From Tenodera sinensis (taxonomy: Eukaryota > Arthropoda > Insecta > Mantodea > Mantidae), in assembly GCA_030765045.1 (NCBI GenBank), contig CM060966.1, positions 61,931,786-61,995,785 of the forward strand: DNA of 64,000 nucleotides, read 5' to 3'. Both the position numbers and the translations under genes were made by a program. Below, piece by piece: positions 20,999-34,400 of the stretch. Position 1 is the stretch's first letter. Every line of letters starts with the position of its first letter. The notes below the pieces were generated by a model. It was not told the origin of the DNA, ran no database searches, and saw only the letters and a list, made by a program, of their open reading frames with translations.

Positions 20999-23900
20999 GG
21001 GCACAGTTTTTGTTGGATTCGAGCAGGTGTTATTTCGCGATAATTCGCTTGTTTGAAGCAATTCCACTCTAATTTTTAACATTCTCTAAATTGTGTAGCA
21101 CTTGTCTCAAAGCTTCTCTGAGGTTTAGTAGAGACGGCTGGGCACAGTTTTTGTTGGATTCGAGCAGGTGTTGTTTCGCGATAATTCGCTTGTTTGAAGC
21201 AATTTCACTCAAATTTTTGACATTCTCTGAATTTCGTAACACTTGTCTCAAAGCGTCTCTGAGGCTTAGTAGAGACGGCTGGGCAGAGTTTTTGTTGGAT
21301 TTGAGCAGGTGTTGTTTCGCGATATTTCGCTTGTTTGATGCAATTTCACCCAAATTTTTCACATTCTCTGAATTTCGTAACACTTGTCTCAAAGCGTCTC
21401 TGAGGCTTAGTAGAGACGGCTGGGCAGAGTTTTTGTTGGATTCGAGCAGGTGTTGTTTCGCGATAATTCGCTTGTTTGAAGCAATTCCACTCTAATTTTT
21501 GACATTCTCTGATGTTTGTAACACTTGTCTCAAAGCGTCTCTGAGGCTTAGTAGAGACGGCTGGGCACAGTTTTTGTTGGATTCGAGCAGGTGTTATTTC
21601 GCGATAATTCGCTTGTTTGAAGCAATTCCACTCTAATTTTTAACATTCTCTGAATTGTGTAAGACTTGTCTCAAAGCGTCTCTGAGGCTTAGTAGAGACG
21701 GCTGGGCACAGTTTTTGTTGGATTCGAGCAGGTGTTGTTTCGCGATAATTCGCTTGTTTGAAGCAATTTCACTCAAATTTTTGACATTCTCTGAATTTCG
21801 TAACACTTGTCTCAAAGCGTCTCCGAGACTTAATAGAGACGGCTGGGGACAGTTTTTGTTGGATTCGAAAAGGTCTTGTTTCGCGATAATTCGCTTGTCT
21901 GAAGCAATTCCACCCTAATTTTTGTCAGTCTCTGATCTTTGTAACACTTGTCTCAAAGCGTCTCTGAGGCTTAGTAGAGAAGTCTGGGCACAGTTTTTGT
22001 TGGATTCGAGCAGGTGTTGTTTCGCGATAATTCGCTTGTTTGAAGCAATTTCACTCAAATTTTTGACATTCTCTGAATTTCGTAACACTTGTCTCAAAGC
22101 GTCTCTGAGGCTTAGTAGAGACGGCTGGGCAGAGTTTTTGTTGGATTCGAGCAGTTGTTGTTTCGCGATAATTCGCTTGTTTGAAGCAATTCCACTCTAA
22201 TTTTTGACATTCTCTGATGTTTGTAACACTTGTCTCAAAGCGTCTCTGAGGCTTAGTAGAGACGGCTGGGCACAGTTTTTGTTGGATTCGAGCAGGTGTT
22301 ATTTCGCAATAATTCGCTTGTTTGAAGCAATTCCACTCTAATTTTTAACATTCTCTGAATTGTGTAACACTTGTCTCAAAGCGTCTCTGAGGCTTAGTAG
22401 AGACGGGTGGGCACAGTTTTTTTTGGATTCGAGCAGGTGTTGTTTCGCGATATTTCGCTTGTTTGAAGCAATTTCACCCAAATTTTTGACATTCTCTGAA
22501 TTTCGTAACACTTGTCTCAAAGCGTCTCTGAGGCTTAGTAGAGACGGCTGGGCACAGTTTTTGTTGGATTCGAGCAGGTGTTATTTCGCGATAATTCGCT
22601 TGTTTGAAGCAATTCCACTCTAATTTTTAACATTCTCTGACTTGTGTAACACTTGTCTCAAAGCGTCTCTGAGGCTTAGTAGAGACGGCTGGGCACAGTT
22701 TTTGTTGGATTCGAGCAGGTGTTATTTCGCGATAATTCGCTTGTTTGAAGCAATTCCACTCTAATTTTTAACATTCTCTGAATTGTGTAACACTTGTCTC
22801 AAAGCGTCTCTGAGGCTTAGTAGAGACGGCTGGGCACAGTTTTTGCTGCATTCGAGCAGGTGTTGTTTCGCGATAATTCGCTTGTTGGAAGCAATTTCAC
22901 TCAAATTTTTGACATTCTCTGAATTTCGTAACACTTGGCTCTAAGCGTCTCTGAGGCTTAGTAGAGACGGCTGGGCAGAGTTTTTGTTGGATTCGAGCAG
23001 GTGTTGTTTCGCGATAATTCGCTTGTTTGAAGCAATTCCACTCTAATTTTTGACATTCTCTGATGTTTGTAACACTTGTCTCAAAGCGCCTCTGAGGCTT
23101 AGTAGAGACGGCTGGGCACAGTTTTTGTTGGATTCGAGCAGGTGTTGTTTCGCGATAATTCGCTTGTTTAGAGCAATTTCACTCTAAATTATCACATTCT
23201 CTGAATTGTGTAACACTTGTCTCAAAGCGCCTCTGAGGCTTAGTAGAGACTGCTGGGCAGAGTTTTTGTTGGATTCGAGCAGGTGTTGTTTCGCGATAAT
23301 TCGCTTGTTTAGAGCAATTTCACTCTAATTTTTTACATTCTCTGATGTTTGTAACACTTGTCTCAAAGCGCCTCTGAGGATTAGTAGAGACGGCTGGGCA
23401 CAGTTTTTGTTGGATTCGAGCAGGTGTTGTTTCGCGATAATTCGCTTGTTTAGAGCAATTCCACTCTAATTTTTTACATTCTCTGAATTGTGTAACACTT
23501 GTCTCAAAGCGTCTCTGAGGCTCAGTAGTGACGGCAGCGCAGAGTTTTTGTTGGATTCGAGCAGGTGTTGTTTCGCGATAATTCGCTTGTTTGAAGCAAT
23601 TTCACTCAAATTTTTGACATTCTCTGAATTTCGTAACACTTGTCTCAAAGCGTCTCTGAGGCTTAATAGAAACGGCTGGCGACAGTTTTTGTTGGATTCG
23701 AGCAGGTGTTGTTTCGCGATAATTCGCTTGTTTGAAGCAATTTCACCCAAATTTTTGACATTCTCTGAATTGTGTAACACTTGTCTCATAGCGTCTCTGA
23801 GGCTTAGTAGAGACGGCTGGGCACAGTTTTTGTTGGATTCGAGCAGGTGTTGTTTCGCGATAATTCGCTTGTTTGAAGCAATTCCACTCTAATTTTTGAC

Positions 23901-26900
23901 ATTCTCTGATGTTTGTAACACTTGTCTCAAAGCGCCTCTGAGGCTTAGTAGAGACGGCTGGGCACAGTTTTTGTTGGATTCGAGCAGGTGTTGTTTCGCG
24001 ATAATTCGCTTGTTTAGAGCAATTTCACTCTAAATTTTCACATTCTCTGAATTATGTAACACTTGTCTCAGAGCGCCTCTGAGGCTTAGTAGAGACTGCT
24101 GGGCAGAGTTTTTGTTGGATTCGAGCAGGTGTTGTTTCGCGATAATTCGCTTGTTTAGAGCAATTCCACTCTAATTTTTTACATTCTCTGAATTGTGTAA
24201 CACTTGTCTCAAAGCGTTTCTGAGGCTCAGTAGAGACGGCAGGGCAGAGTTTTTGTTGGATTCGAGCAGGTGTTATTTCGCGATAATTCGCTTGTTTAGA
24301 GCAATTTCACTCTAATTTTTTACATTCTCTGATGTTTGTAACACTTGTCTCAAAGGGCCTCTGAGGATTAGTAGAGACGGCTGGGCACAGTTTTTGTTGG
24401 ATTCGAGCAGGTGTTGTTTCGCGATAATTCGCTTGTTTAGAGCAATTCCACTCTAATTTTTTACATTCTCTGAATTGTGTAACACTTGTCTGAAAGCGTC
24501 TTTGAGGCTCAGTAGTGACGGCAGGGCAGAGTTTTTGTTGGATTCGAGCAGGTGTTGTTTCGCGATAATTCGCTTGTTTGAAGCAATTTCACTCAAATTT
24601 TTGACATTCTCTGAATTTCGTAACACTTGTCTCAAAGCGTCTCTGAGGCTTAATAAAAAACGGCTGGCGACAGTTTTTGTTGGATTCGAGCAGGTGTTGT
24701 TTCGCGATAATTCGCTTGTTTGAAGCAATTTCACCCAAATTTTTGACATTCTCTGAATTTCGTAACACTTGTCTCAAAGCTTCTCTGAGGCTTAGTAGAG
24801 ACGGCTGGGCACAGTTTTTGTTGGATTCGAGCAGGTGTTGTTTCGCGATAATTCGCTTGTTTGAAGCAATTTCACTCAAATTTTTGACATTCTCTGAATT
24901 TCGTAACACTTGTCTCAAAGCGTCTCTGAGACTTAATAGAGACGGCTGGGGACAGTTTTTGTTGGATTCGAAAAGGTCTTGTTTCGCGATAATTCGCTTG
25001 TCTGAAGCAATTCCACCCTAATTTTTGTCAGTCTCTGATATTTGTAACACTTGTCTCAAAGCGTCTCTGAGGCTTAGTAGAGACGGCTGGGCACAGTTTT
25101 TGTTTGATTCGAGCAGGTGTTATTTCGCGATAGTTCGCTTGTTTGAAGCAATTCCACTCTAATTCTTAACATTCTCTGAATTGTGTAACACTTGTCTCAT
25201 AGCGTCTCTGAGGCTTAGTAGAGACGGCTGGGCACAGTTTTTGTTGGATTCGAGCAGGTGTTATTTCGCGATAATTCGCTTGTTTGAAGCAATTCCACTC
25301 TAATTTTTAACATTCTCTGAATTGTGTAACACTTGTCTCCAAGCTTCTCTGAGGTTTAGTAGAGACGGCTGGGCACAGTTTTTGTTGGATTCGAGCAGGT
25401 GTTGTTTCGCGATAATTCGCTTGTTTGAAGCAATTTCACTCAAATTTTTGACATTCTCTGAATTTCGTAGCACTTGTCTCAAAGCGTCTCTGAGGCTTAG
25501 TAGAGACGGCTGGGCAGAGTTTTTGTTGGATTCGAGCAGGTGTTATTTCGCGATAATTCGCTTGTTTGAAGCAATTCCACTCTAATTTTTAACATTCTCT
25601 GAATTGTGTAACACTTGTCTCAAAGCGTCTCTGAGGCTTAGTAGAGACGGGTGGGCACAGTTTTTGTTGGATTCGAGCAGGTGTTGTTTCGCGATATTTC
25701 GCTTGTTTGAAGCAATTTCACCCACATTTTTGACATTCTCTGAATTTCGTAACACTTGTCTCAAAGCGTCTCTGAGGCTTAGTAGAGACGGCTGGACACA
25801 GTTTTTGTTGGATTCGAGCAGGTGTTATTTCGCGATAATTCGCTTGTTTGAAGCAATTCCACTCTAATTTTTAACATTCTCTGAATTGTGTAACACTTGT
25901 CTCAAAGCGTCTCTGAGGCTTAGTAGAGACGGCTGGGCACAGTTTTTGCTGCATTCGAGCAGGTGTTGTTTCGCGATAATTCGCTTGTTGGAAGCAATTT
26001 CACTCAAATTTTTGACATTCTCTGAATTTCGTAACACTTGGCTCTAAGCGTCTCTGAGGCTTAGTAGAGACGGCTGGGCAGAGTTTTTGTTGGATTCGAG
26101 CAGGTGTTGTTTCGCGATAATTCGCATGTTTGAAGCAGTTCCACTCTAATTTTTGACATTCTCTGATGTTTGTAACACTTGTCTCAAAGCGCCTCTGAGG
26201 CTTAGTAGAGACGGCTGGGCACAGTTTTTGTTGGATTCGAGCAGGTGTTGTTTCGCGATAATTCGCTTGTTTAGAGCAATTTCACTCTAAATTTTCACAT
26301 TCTCTGAATTGTGTAACACTTGTCTCAAAGCGCCTCTGAGGTTTAGTAGAGACTGCTGGGCAGAGTTTTTTTTGGATTCGAGCAGGTGTTGTTTCGCGAT
26401 AATTCGCTTGTTTAGAGCAATTCCACTCTAATTTTTTACATTCTCTGAATTGTGTAACACTTGTCTCAAAGCGTCTCTGAGGCTCAGTAGAGACGGCAGG
26501 GCAGAGTTTTTGTTGGATTCGAGCAGGTGTTGTTTCGCGATAATTCGCTTGTTTAGAGCAATTTCACTCTAAATTATCACATTCTCTGAATTGTGTAACA
26601 CTTGTCTCAAAGCGCCTCTGAGGCTTAGTAGAGACTGCTGGGCAGAGTTTTTGTTGGATTCGAGCAGGTGTTGTTTCGCGATAATTCGCTTGTTTAGAGC
26701 AATTTCACTCTAATTTTTTACATTCTCTGATGTTTGTAACACTTGTCTCAAAGCGCCTCTGAGGATTAGTAGAGACGGCTGGGCACAGTTTTTGTTGGAT
26801 TCGAGCAGGTGTTGTTTCGCGATAATTCGCTTGTTTAGAGCAATTCCACTCTAATTTTTTACATTCTCTGAATTGTGTAACACTTGTCTCAAAGCGTCTC

Positions 26901-28472
26901 TGAGGCTCAGTAGTGACGGCAGCGCAGAGTTTTTGTTGGATTCGAGCAGGTGTTGTTTCGCGATAATTCGCTTGTTTGAAGCAATTTCACTCAAATTTTT
27001 GACATTCTCTGAATTTCGTAACACTTGTCTCAAAGCGTCTCTGAGGCTTAATAGAAACGGCTGGCGACAGTTTTTGTTGGATTCGAGCAGGTGTTGTTTC
27101 GCGATAATTCGCTTGTTTGAAGCAATTTCACCCAAATTTTTGACATTCTCTGAATTGTGTAACACTTGTCTCATAGCGTCTCTGAGGCTTAGTAGAGACG
27201 GCTGGGCACAGTTTTTGTTGGATTCGAGCAGGTGTTGTTTCGCGATAATTCGCTTGTTTGAAGCAATTCCACTCTAATTTTTGACATTCTCTGATGTTTG
27301 TAACACTTGTCTCCAAGCTGCTCTGAGGTTTAGTAGAGACGGCTGGTCACAGTTTTTGTTGGATTCGAGCAGGTGTTGTTTCGCGATAATTCGCTTGTTT
27401 AGAGCAATTTCACTCAAATTTTTGACATTCTCTGAATTTCGTAACACTTGTCTCAAAGCGTCTCTGAGGCTTAGTAGAGACGGCTGGGCAGAGTTTTTGT
27501 TGGATTCGAGCAGTTGTTGTTTCGCGATAATTCGCTTGTTTGAAGCAATTCCACTCTAATTTTTGACATTCTCTGATGTTTGTAACACTTGTCTCAAAGC
27601 GTCTCTGAGGCTTAGTAGAGACGGCTGGGCACAGTTTTTGTTGGATTCGAGCAGGTGTTATTTCGCAATAATTCGCTTGTTTGAAGCAATTCCACTCTAA
27701 TTTTTAACATTCTCTGAATTGTGTAACACTTGTCTCAAAGCGTCTCTGAGGCTTAGTAGAGACGGGTGGGCACAGTTTTTTTTGGATTCGAGCAGGTGTT
27801 GTTTCGCGATATTTCGCTTGTTTGAAGCAATTTCACCCAAATTTTTGACATTCTCTGAATTTCGTAACACTTGTCTCAAAGCGTCTCTGAGGCTTAGTAG
27901 AGACGGCTGGGCACAGTTTTTGTTGGATTCGAGCAGGTGTTATTTCGCGATAATTCCCTTGTTGGAAGCAATTTCACTCAAATTTTTGACATTCTCTGAA
28001 TTTCGTAACACTTGGCTCTAAGCGTCTCTGAGGCTTAGTAGAGACGGCTGGGCAGAGTTTTCGTTGGATTCGAGCAGGTGTTGTTTCGCGATAATTCGCT
28101 TGTTTGAAGCAATTCCACTCTAATTTTTGACATTCTCTGATGTTTGTAACACTTGTCTCAAAGCGCCTCTGAGGCTTAGTAGAGACGGCTGGGCACAGTT
28201 TTTGTTGGATTCGAGCAGGTGTTGTTTCGCGATAATTCGCTTGTTTAGAGCAATTTCACTCTAAATTTTCACATTCTCTGAATTGTGTAACACTTGTCTC
28301 AGAGCCCCTCTGAGGCTTAGTAGAGACTGCTGGGCAGAGTTTTTGTTGGATTCGAGCAGGTGTTGTTTCGCGATAATTCGCTTGTTTAGAGCAATTCCAC
28401 TCTAATTTTTTACATTCTCTGAATTGTGTAACACTTGTCTCAAAGCGTTTCTGAGGCTCAGTAGAGACGGCT
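20999..28472. repeat. 53-monomer unit U1 (7,474 bp), first tandem copy
   Basis: This unit is followed directly by a second copy. Landmarks repeat at offset 7474 at both ends (for example 21069 to 28543, and 27697 to 35171) and at 7333 in the middle. The difference is one monomer lost near 21.5-21.6 kb in copy two and one missing near 25.5 kb in copy one. It contains L1 monomers at 22841 and 25944 and an internal repeat of the 23.3-23.9 kb segment at 26.7-27.3 kb (offset 3385). It also holds the first occurrence of the 142-bp A-run monomer (24533-24674). Partial relatives occur at 40.8-46.2 kb and 46.3-51.8 kb. Confidence 0.85.
24533..24674 (+). repeat. Exemplar 142-bp A-run monomer
   Basis: A class A monomer with TTAATAAAAAACGG where relatives have TTAATAGAAACGG. 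The extra base makes it 142 bp and shifts any reading frame. It occurs near 24652, 31985, 44665, 50449, 54114, 58202, 61727 and 62010, and not in the first 24 kb. It therefore marks a lineage that expanded only in the right part of the window. Confidence 0.85.
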
Positions 28473-31400
28473 GGGCACAATTTTTGTTGGATTCGAGCAG
28501 GTGTTATTTCGCGATAATTCGCTTGTTTGAAGCAATTCCACTCTAATTTTTAACATTCTCTAAATTGTGTAGCACTTGTCTCAAAGCTTCTCTGAGGTTT
28601 AGTAGAGACGGCTGGGCACAGTTTTTGTTGGATTCGAGCAGGTGTTGTTTCGCGATAATTCGCTTGTTTGAAGCAATTTCACTCAAATTTTTGACATTCT
28701 CTGAATTTCGTAACACTTGTCTCAAAGCGTCTCTGAGGCTTAGTAGAGACGGCTGGGCAGAGTTTTTGTTGGATTTGAGCAGGTGTTGTTTCGCGATATT
28801 TCGCTTGTTTGATGCAATTTCACCCAAATTTTTGACATTCTCTGAATTTCGTAACACTTGTCTCAAAGCGTCTCTGAGGCTTAGTAGAGACGGCTGGGCA
28901 GAGTTTTTGTTGGATTCGAGCAGGTGTTATTTCGCGATAATTCGCTTGTTTGAAGCAATTCCACTCTAATTTTTAACATTCTCTGAATTGTGTAACACTT
29001 GTCTCAAAGCGTCTCTGAGGCTTAGTAGAGACGGCTGGGCACAGTTTTTGTTGGATTCGAGCAGGTGTTGTTTCGCGATAATTCGCTTGTTTGAAGCAAT
29101 TTCACTCAAATTTTTGACATTCTCTGAATTTCGTAACACTTGTCTCAAAGCGTCTCCGAGACTTAATAGAGACGGCTGGGGACAGTTTTTGTTGGATTCG
29201 AAAAGGTCTTGTTTCGCGATAATTCGCTTGTCTGAAGCAATTCCACCCTAATTTTTGTCAGTCTCTGATCTTTGTAACACTTGTCTCAAAGCGTCTCTGA
29301 GGCTTAGTAGAGAAGTCTGGGCACAGTTTTTGTTGGATTCGAGCAGGTGTTGTTTCGCGATAATTCGCTTGTTTGAAGCAATTTCACTCAAATTTATGAC
29401 AGTCTCTGAATTTCGTAACACTTGTCTCAAAGCGTCTCTGAGGCTTAGTAGAGACGGCTGGGCAGAGTTTTTGTTGGATTCGAGCAGTTGTTGTTTCGCG
29501 ATAATTCGCTTGTTTGAAGCAATTCCACTCTAATTTTTGACATTCTCTGATGTTTGTAACACTTGTCTCAAAGCGTCTCTGAGGCTTAGTAGAGACGGCT
29601 GGGCACAGTTTTTGTTGGATTCGAGCAGGTGTTATTTCGCAATAATTCGCTTGTTTGAAGCAATTCCACTCTAATTTTTAACATTCTCTGAATTGTGTAA
29701 CACTTGTCTCAAAGCGTCTCTGAGGCTTAGTAGAGACGGGTGGGCACAGTTTTTTTTGGATTCGAGCAGGTGTTGTTTCGCGATATTTCGCTTGTTTGAA
29801 GCAATTTCACCCAAATTTTTGACATTCTCTGAATTTCGTAACACTTGTCTCAAAGCGTCTCTGAGGCTTAGTAGAGACGGCTGGGCACAGTTTTTGTTGG
29901 ATTCGAGCAGGTGTTATTTCGCGATAATTCGCTTGTTTGAAGCAATTCCACTCTAATTTTTAACATTCTCTGAATTGTGTAACACTTGTCTCAAAGCGTC
30001 TCTGAGGCTTAGTAGAGACGGCTGGGCACAGTTTTTGTTGGATTCGAGCAGGTGTTATTTCGCGATAATTCGCTTGTTTGAAGCAATTCCACTCTAATTT
30101 TTAACATTCTCTGAATTGTGTAACACTTGTCTCAAAGCGTCTCTGAGGCTTAGTAGAGACGGCTGGGCACAGTTTTTGCTGCATTCGAGCAGGTGTTGTT
30201 TCGCGATAATTCGCTTGTTGGAAGCAATTTCACTCAAATTTTTGACATTCTCTGAATTTCGTAACACTTGGCTCTAAGCGTCTCTGAGGCTTAGTAGAGA
30301 CGGCTGGGCAGAGTTTTTGTTGGATTCGAGCAGGTGTTGTTTCGCGATAATTCGCTTGTTTGAAGCAATTCCACTCTAATTTTTGACATTCTCTGATGTT
30401 TGTAACACTTGTCTCAAAGCGCCTCTGAGGCTTAGTAGAGACGGCTGGGCACAGTTTTTGTTGGATTCGAGCAGGTGTTGTTTCGCGATAATTCGCTTGT
30501 TTAGAGCAATTTCACTCTAAATTATCACATTCTCTGAATTGTGTAACACTTGTCTCAAAGCGCCTCTGAGGCTTAGTAGAGACTGCTGGGCAGAGTTTTT
30601 GTTGGATTCGAGCAGGTGTTGTTTCGCGATAATTCGCTTGTTTAGAGCAATTTCACTCTAATTTTTTACATTCTCTGATGTTTGTAACACTTGTCTCAAA
30701 GCGCCTCTGAGGATTAGTAGAGACGGCTGGGCACAGTTTTTGTTGGATTCGAGCAGGTGTTGTTTCGCGATAATTCGCTTGTTCAGAGCAATTCCACTCT
30801 AATTTTTTACATTCTCTGAATTGTGTAACACTTGTCTCAAAGCGTCTCTGAGGCTCAGTAGTGACGGCAGCGCAGAGTTTTTGTTGGATTCGAGCAGGTG
30901 TTGTTTCGCGATAATTCGCTTGTTTGAAGCAATTTCACTCAAATTTTTGACATTCTCTGAATTTCGTAACACTTGTCTCAAAGCGTCTCTGAGGCTTAAT
31001 AGAAACGGCTGGCGACAGTTTTTGTTGGATTCGAGCAGGTGTTGTTTCGCGATAATTCGCTTGTTTGAAGCAATTTCACCCAAATTTTTGACATTCTCTG
31101 AATTGTGTAACACTTGTCTCATAGCGTCTCTGAGGCTTAGTAGAGACGGCTGGGCACAGTTTTTGTTGGATTCGAGCAGGTGTTGTTTCGCGATAATTCG
31201 CTTGTTTGAAGCAATTCCACTCTAATTTTTGACATTCTCTGATGTTTGTAACACTTGTCTCAAAGCGCCTCTGAGGCTTAGTAGAGACGGCTGGGCACAG
31301 TTTTTGTTGGATTCGAGCAGGTGTTGTTTCGCGATAATTCGCTTGTTTAGAGCAATTTCACTCTAAATTTTCACATTCTCTGAATTGTGTAACACTTGTC

Positions 31401-34400
31401 TCAGAGCGCCTCTGAGGCTTAGTAGAGACTGCTGGGCAGAGTTTTTGTTGGATTCGAGCAGGTGTTGTTTCGCGATAATTCGCTTGTTTAGAGCAATTCC
31501 ACTCTAATTTTTTACATTCTCTGAATTGTGTAACACTTGTCTCAAAGCGTTTCTGAGGCTCAGTAGAGACGGCAGGGCAGAGTTTTTGTTGGATTCGAGC
31601 AGGTGTTATTTCGCGATAATTCGCTTGTTTAGAGCAATTTCACTCTAATTTTTTACATTCTCTGATGTTTGTAACACTTGTCTCAAAGGGCCTCTGAGGA
31701 TTAGTAGAGACGGCTGGGCACAGTTTTTGTTGGATTCGAGCAGGTGTTGTTTCGCGATAATTCGCTTGTTTAGAGCAATTCCACTCTAATTTTTTACATT
31801 CTCTGAATTGTGTAACACTTGTCTGAAAGCGTCTTTGAGGCTCAGTAGTGACGGCAGGGCAGAGTTTTTGTTGGATTCGAGCAGGTGTTGTTTCGCGATA
31901 ATTCGCTTGTTTGAAGCAATTTCACTCAAATTTTTGACATTCTCTGAATTTCGTAACACTTGTCTCAAAGCGTCTCTGAGGCTTAATAAAAAACGGCTGG
32001 CGACAGTTTTTGTTGGATTCGAGCAGGTGTTGTTTCGCGATAATTCGCTTGTTTGAAGCAATTTCACCCAAATTTTTGACATTCTCTGAATTTCGTAACA
32101 CTTGTCTCAAAGCTTCTCTGAGGCTTAGTAGAGACGGCTGGGCACAGTTTTTGTTGGATTCGAGCAGGTGTTGTTTCGCGATAATTCGCTTGTTTGAAGC
32201 AATTTCACTCAAATTTTTGACATTCTCTGAATTTCGTAACACTTGTCTCAAAGCGTCTCTGAGACTTAATAGAGACGGCTGGGGACAGTTTTTGTTGGAT
32301 TCGAAAAGGTCTTGTTTCGCGATAATTCGCTTGTCTGAAGCAATTCCACCCTAATTTTTGTCAGTCTCTGATATTTGTAACACTTGTCTCAAAGCGTCTC
32401 TGAGGCTTAGTAGAGACGGCTGGGCACAGTTTTTGTTTGATTCGAGCAGGTGTTATTTCGCGATAGTTCGCTTGTTTGAAGCAATTCCACTCTAATTCTT
32501 AACATTCTCTGAATTGTGTAACACTTGTCTCATAGCGTCTCTGAGGCTTAGTAGAGACGGCTGGGCACAGTTTTTGTTGGATTCGAGCAGGTGTTATTTC
32601 GCGATAATTCGCTTGTTTGAAGCAATTCCACTCTAATTTTTAACATTCTCTGAATTGTGTAACACTTGTCTCCAAGCTTCTCTGAGGTTTAGTAGAGACG
32701 GCTGGGCACAGTTTTTGTTGGATTCGAGCAGGTGTTGTTTCGCGATAATTCGCTTGTTTGAAGCAATTTCACTCAAATTTTTGACATTCTCTGAATTTCG
32801 TAGCACTTGTCTCAAAGCGTCTCTGAGGCTTAGTAGAGACGGCTGGGCAGAGTTTTTGTTGGATTCGAGCAGTTGTTGTTTCGCGATAATTCGCTTGTTT
32901 GAAGCAATTCCACTCTAATTTTTGACATTCTCTGATGTTTGTAACACTTGTCTCAAAGCGTCTCTGAGGCTTAGTAGAGACGGCTGGGCACAGTTTTTGT
33001 TGGATTCGAGCAGGTGTTATTTCGCGATAATTCGCTTGTTTGAAGCAATTCCACTCTAATTTTTAACATTCTCTGAATTGTGTAACACTTGTCTCAAAGC
33101 GTCTCTGAGGCTTAGTAGAGACGGGTGGGCACAGTTTTTGTTGGATTCGAGCAGGTGTTGTTTCGCGATATTTCGCTTGTTTGAAGCAATTTCACCCAAA
33201 TTTTTGACATTCTCTGAATTTCGTAACACTTGTCTCAAAGCGTCTCTGAGGCTTAGTAGAGACGGCTGGACACAGTTTTTGTTGGATTCGAGCAGGTGTT
33301 ATTTCGCGATAATTCGCTTGTTTGAAGCAATTCCACTCTAATTTTTAACATTCTCTGAATTGTGTAACACTTGTCTCAAAGCGTCTCTGAGGCTTAGTAG
33401 AGACGGCTGGGCACAGTTTTTGCTGCATTCGAGCAGGTGTTGTTTCGCGAAAATTCGCTTGTTGGAAGCAATTTCACTCAAATTTTTGACATTCTCTGAA
33501 TTTCGTAACACTTGGCTCTAAGCGTCTCTGAGGCTTAGTAGAGACGGCTGGGCAGAGTTTTTGTTGGATTCGAGCAGGTGTTGTTTCGCGATAATTCGCA
33601 TGTTTGAAGCAGTTCCACTCTAATTTTTGACATTCTCTGATGTTTGTAACACTTGTCTCAAAGCGCCTCTGAGGCTTAGTAGAGACGGCTGGGCACAGTT
33701 TTTGTTGGATTCGAGCAGGTGTTGTTTCGCGATAATTCGCTTGTTTAGAGCAATTTCACTCTAAATTTTCACATTCTCTGAATTGTGTAACACTTGTCTC
33801 AAAGCGCCTCTGAGGTTTAGTAGAGACTGCTGGGCAGAGTTTTTTTTGGATTCGAGCAGGTGTTGTTTCGCGATAATTCGCTTGTTTAGAGCAATTCCAC
33901 TCTAATTTTTTACATTCTCTGAATTGTGTAACACTTGTCTCAAAGCGTCTCTGAGGCTCAGTAGAGACGGCAGGGCAGAGTTTTTGTTGGATTCGAGCAG
34001 GTGTTGTTTCGCGATAATTCGCTTGTTTAGAGCAATTTCACTCTAAATTATCACATTCTCTGAATTGTGTAACACTTGTCTCAAAGCGCCTCTGAGGCTT
34101 AGTAGAGACTGCTGGGCAGAGTTTTTGTTGGATTCGAGCAGGTGTTGTTTCGCGATAATTCGCTTGTTTAGAGCAATTTCACTCTAATTTTTTACATTCT
34201 CTGATGTTTGTAACACTTGTCTCAAAGCGCCTCTGAGGATTAGTAGAGACGGCTGGGCACAGTTTTTGTTGGATTCGAGCAGGTGTTGTTTCGCGATAAT
34301 TCGCTTGTTTAGAGCAATTCCACTCTAATTTTTTACATTCTCTGAATTGTGTAACACTTGTCTCAAAGCGTCTCTGAGGCTCAGTAGTGACGGCAGCGCA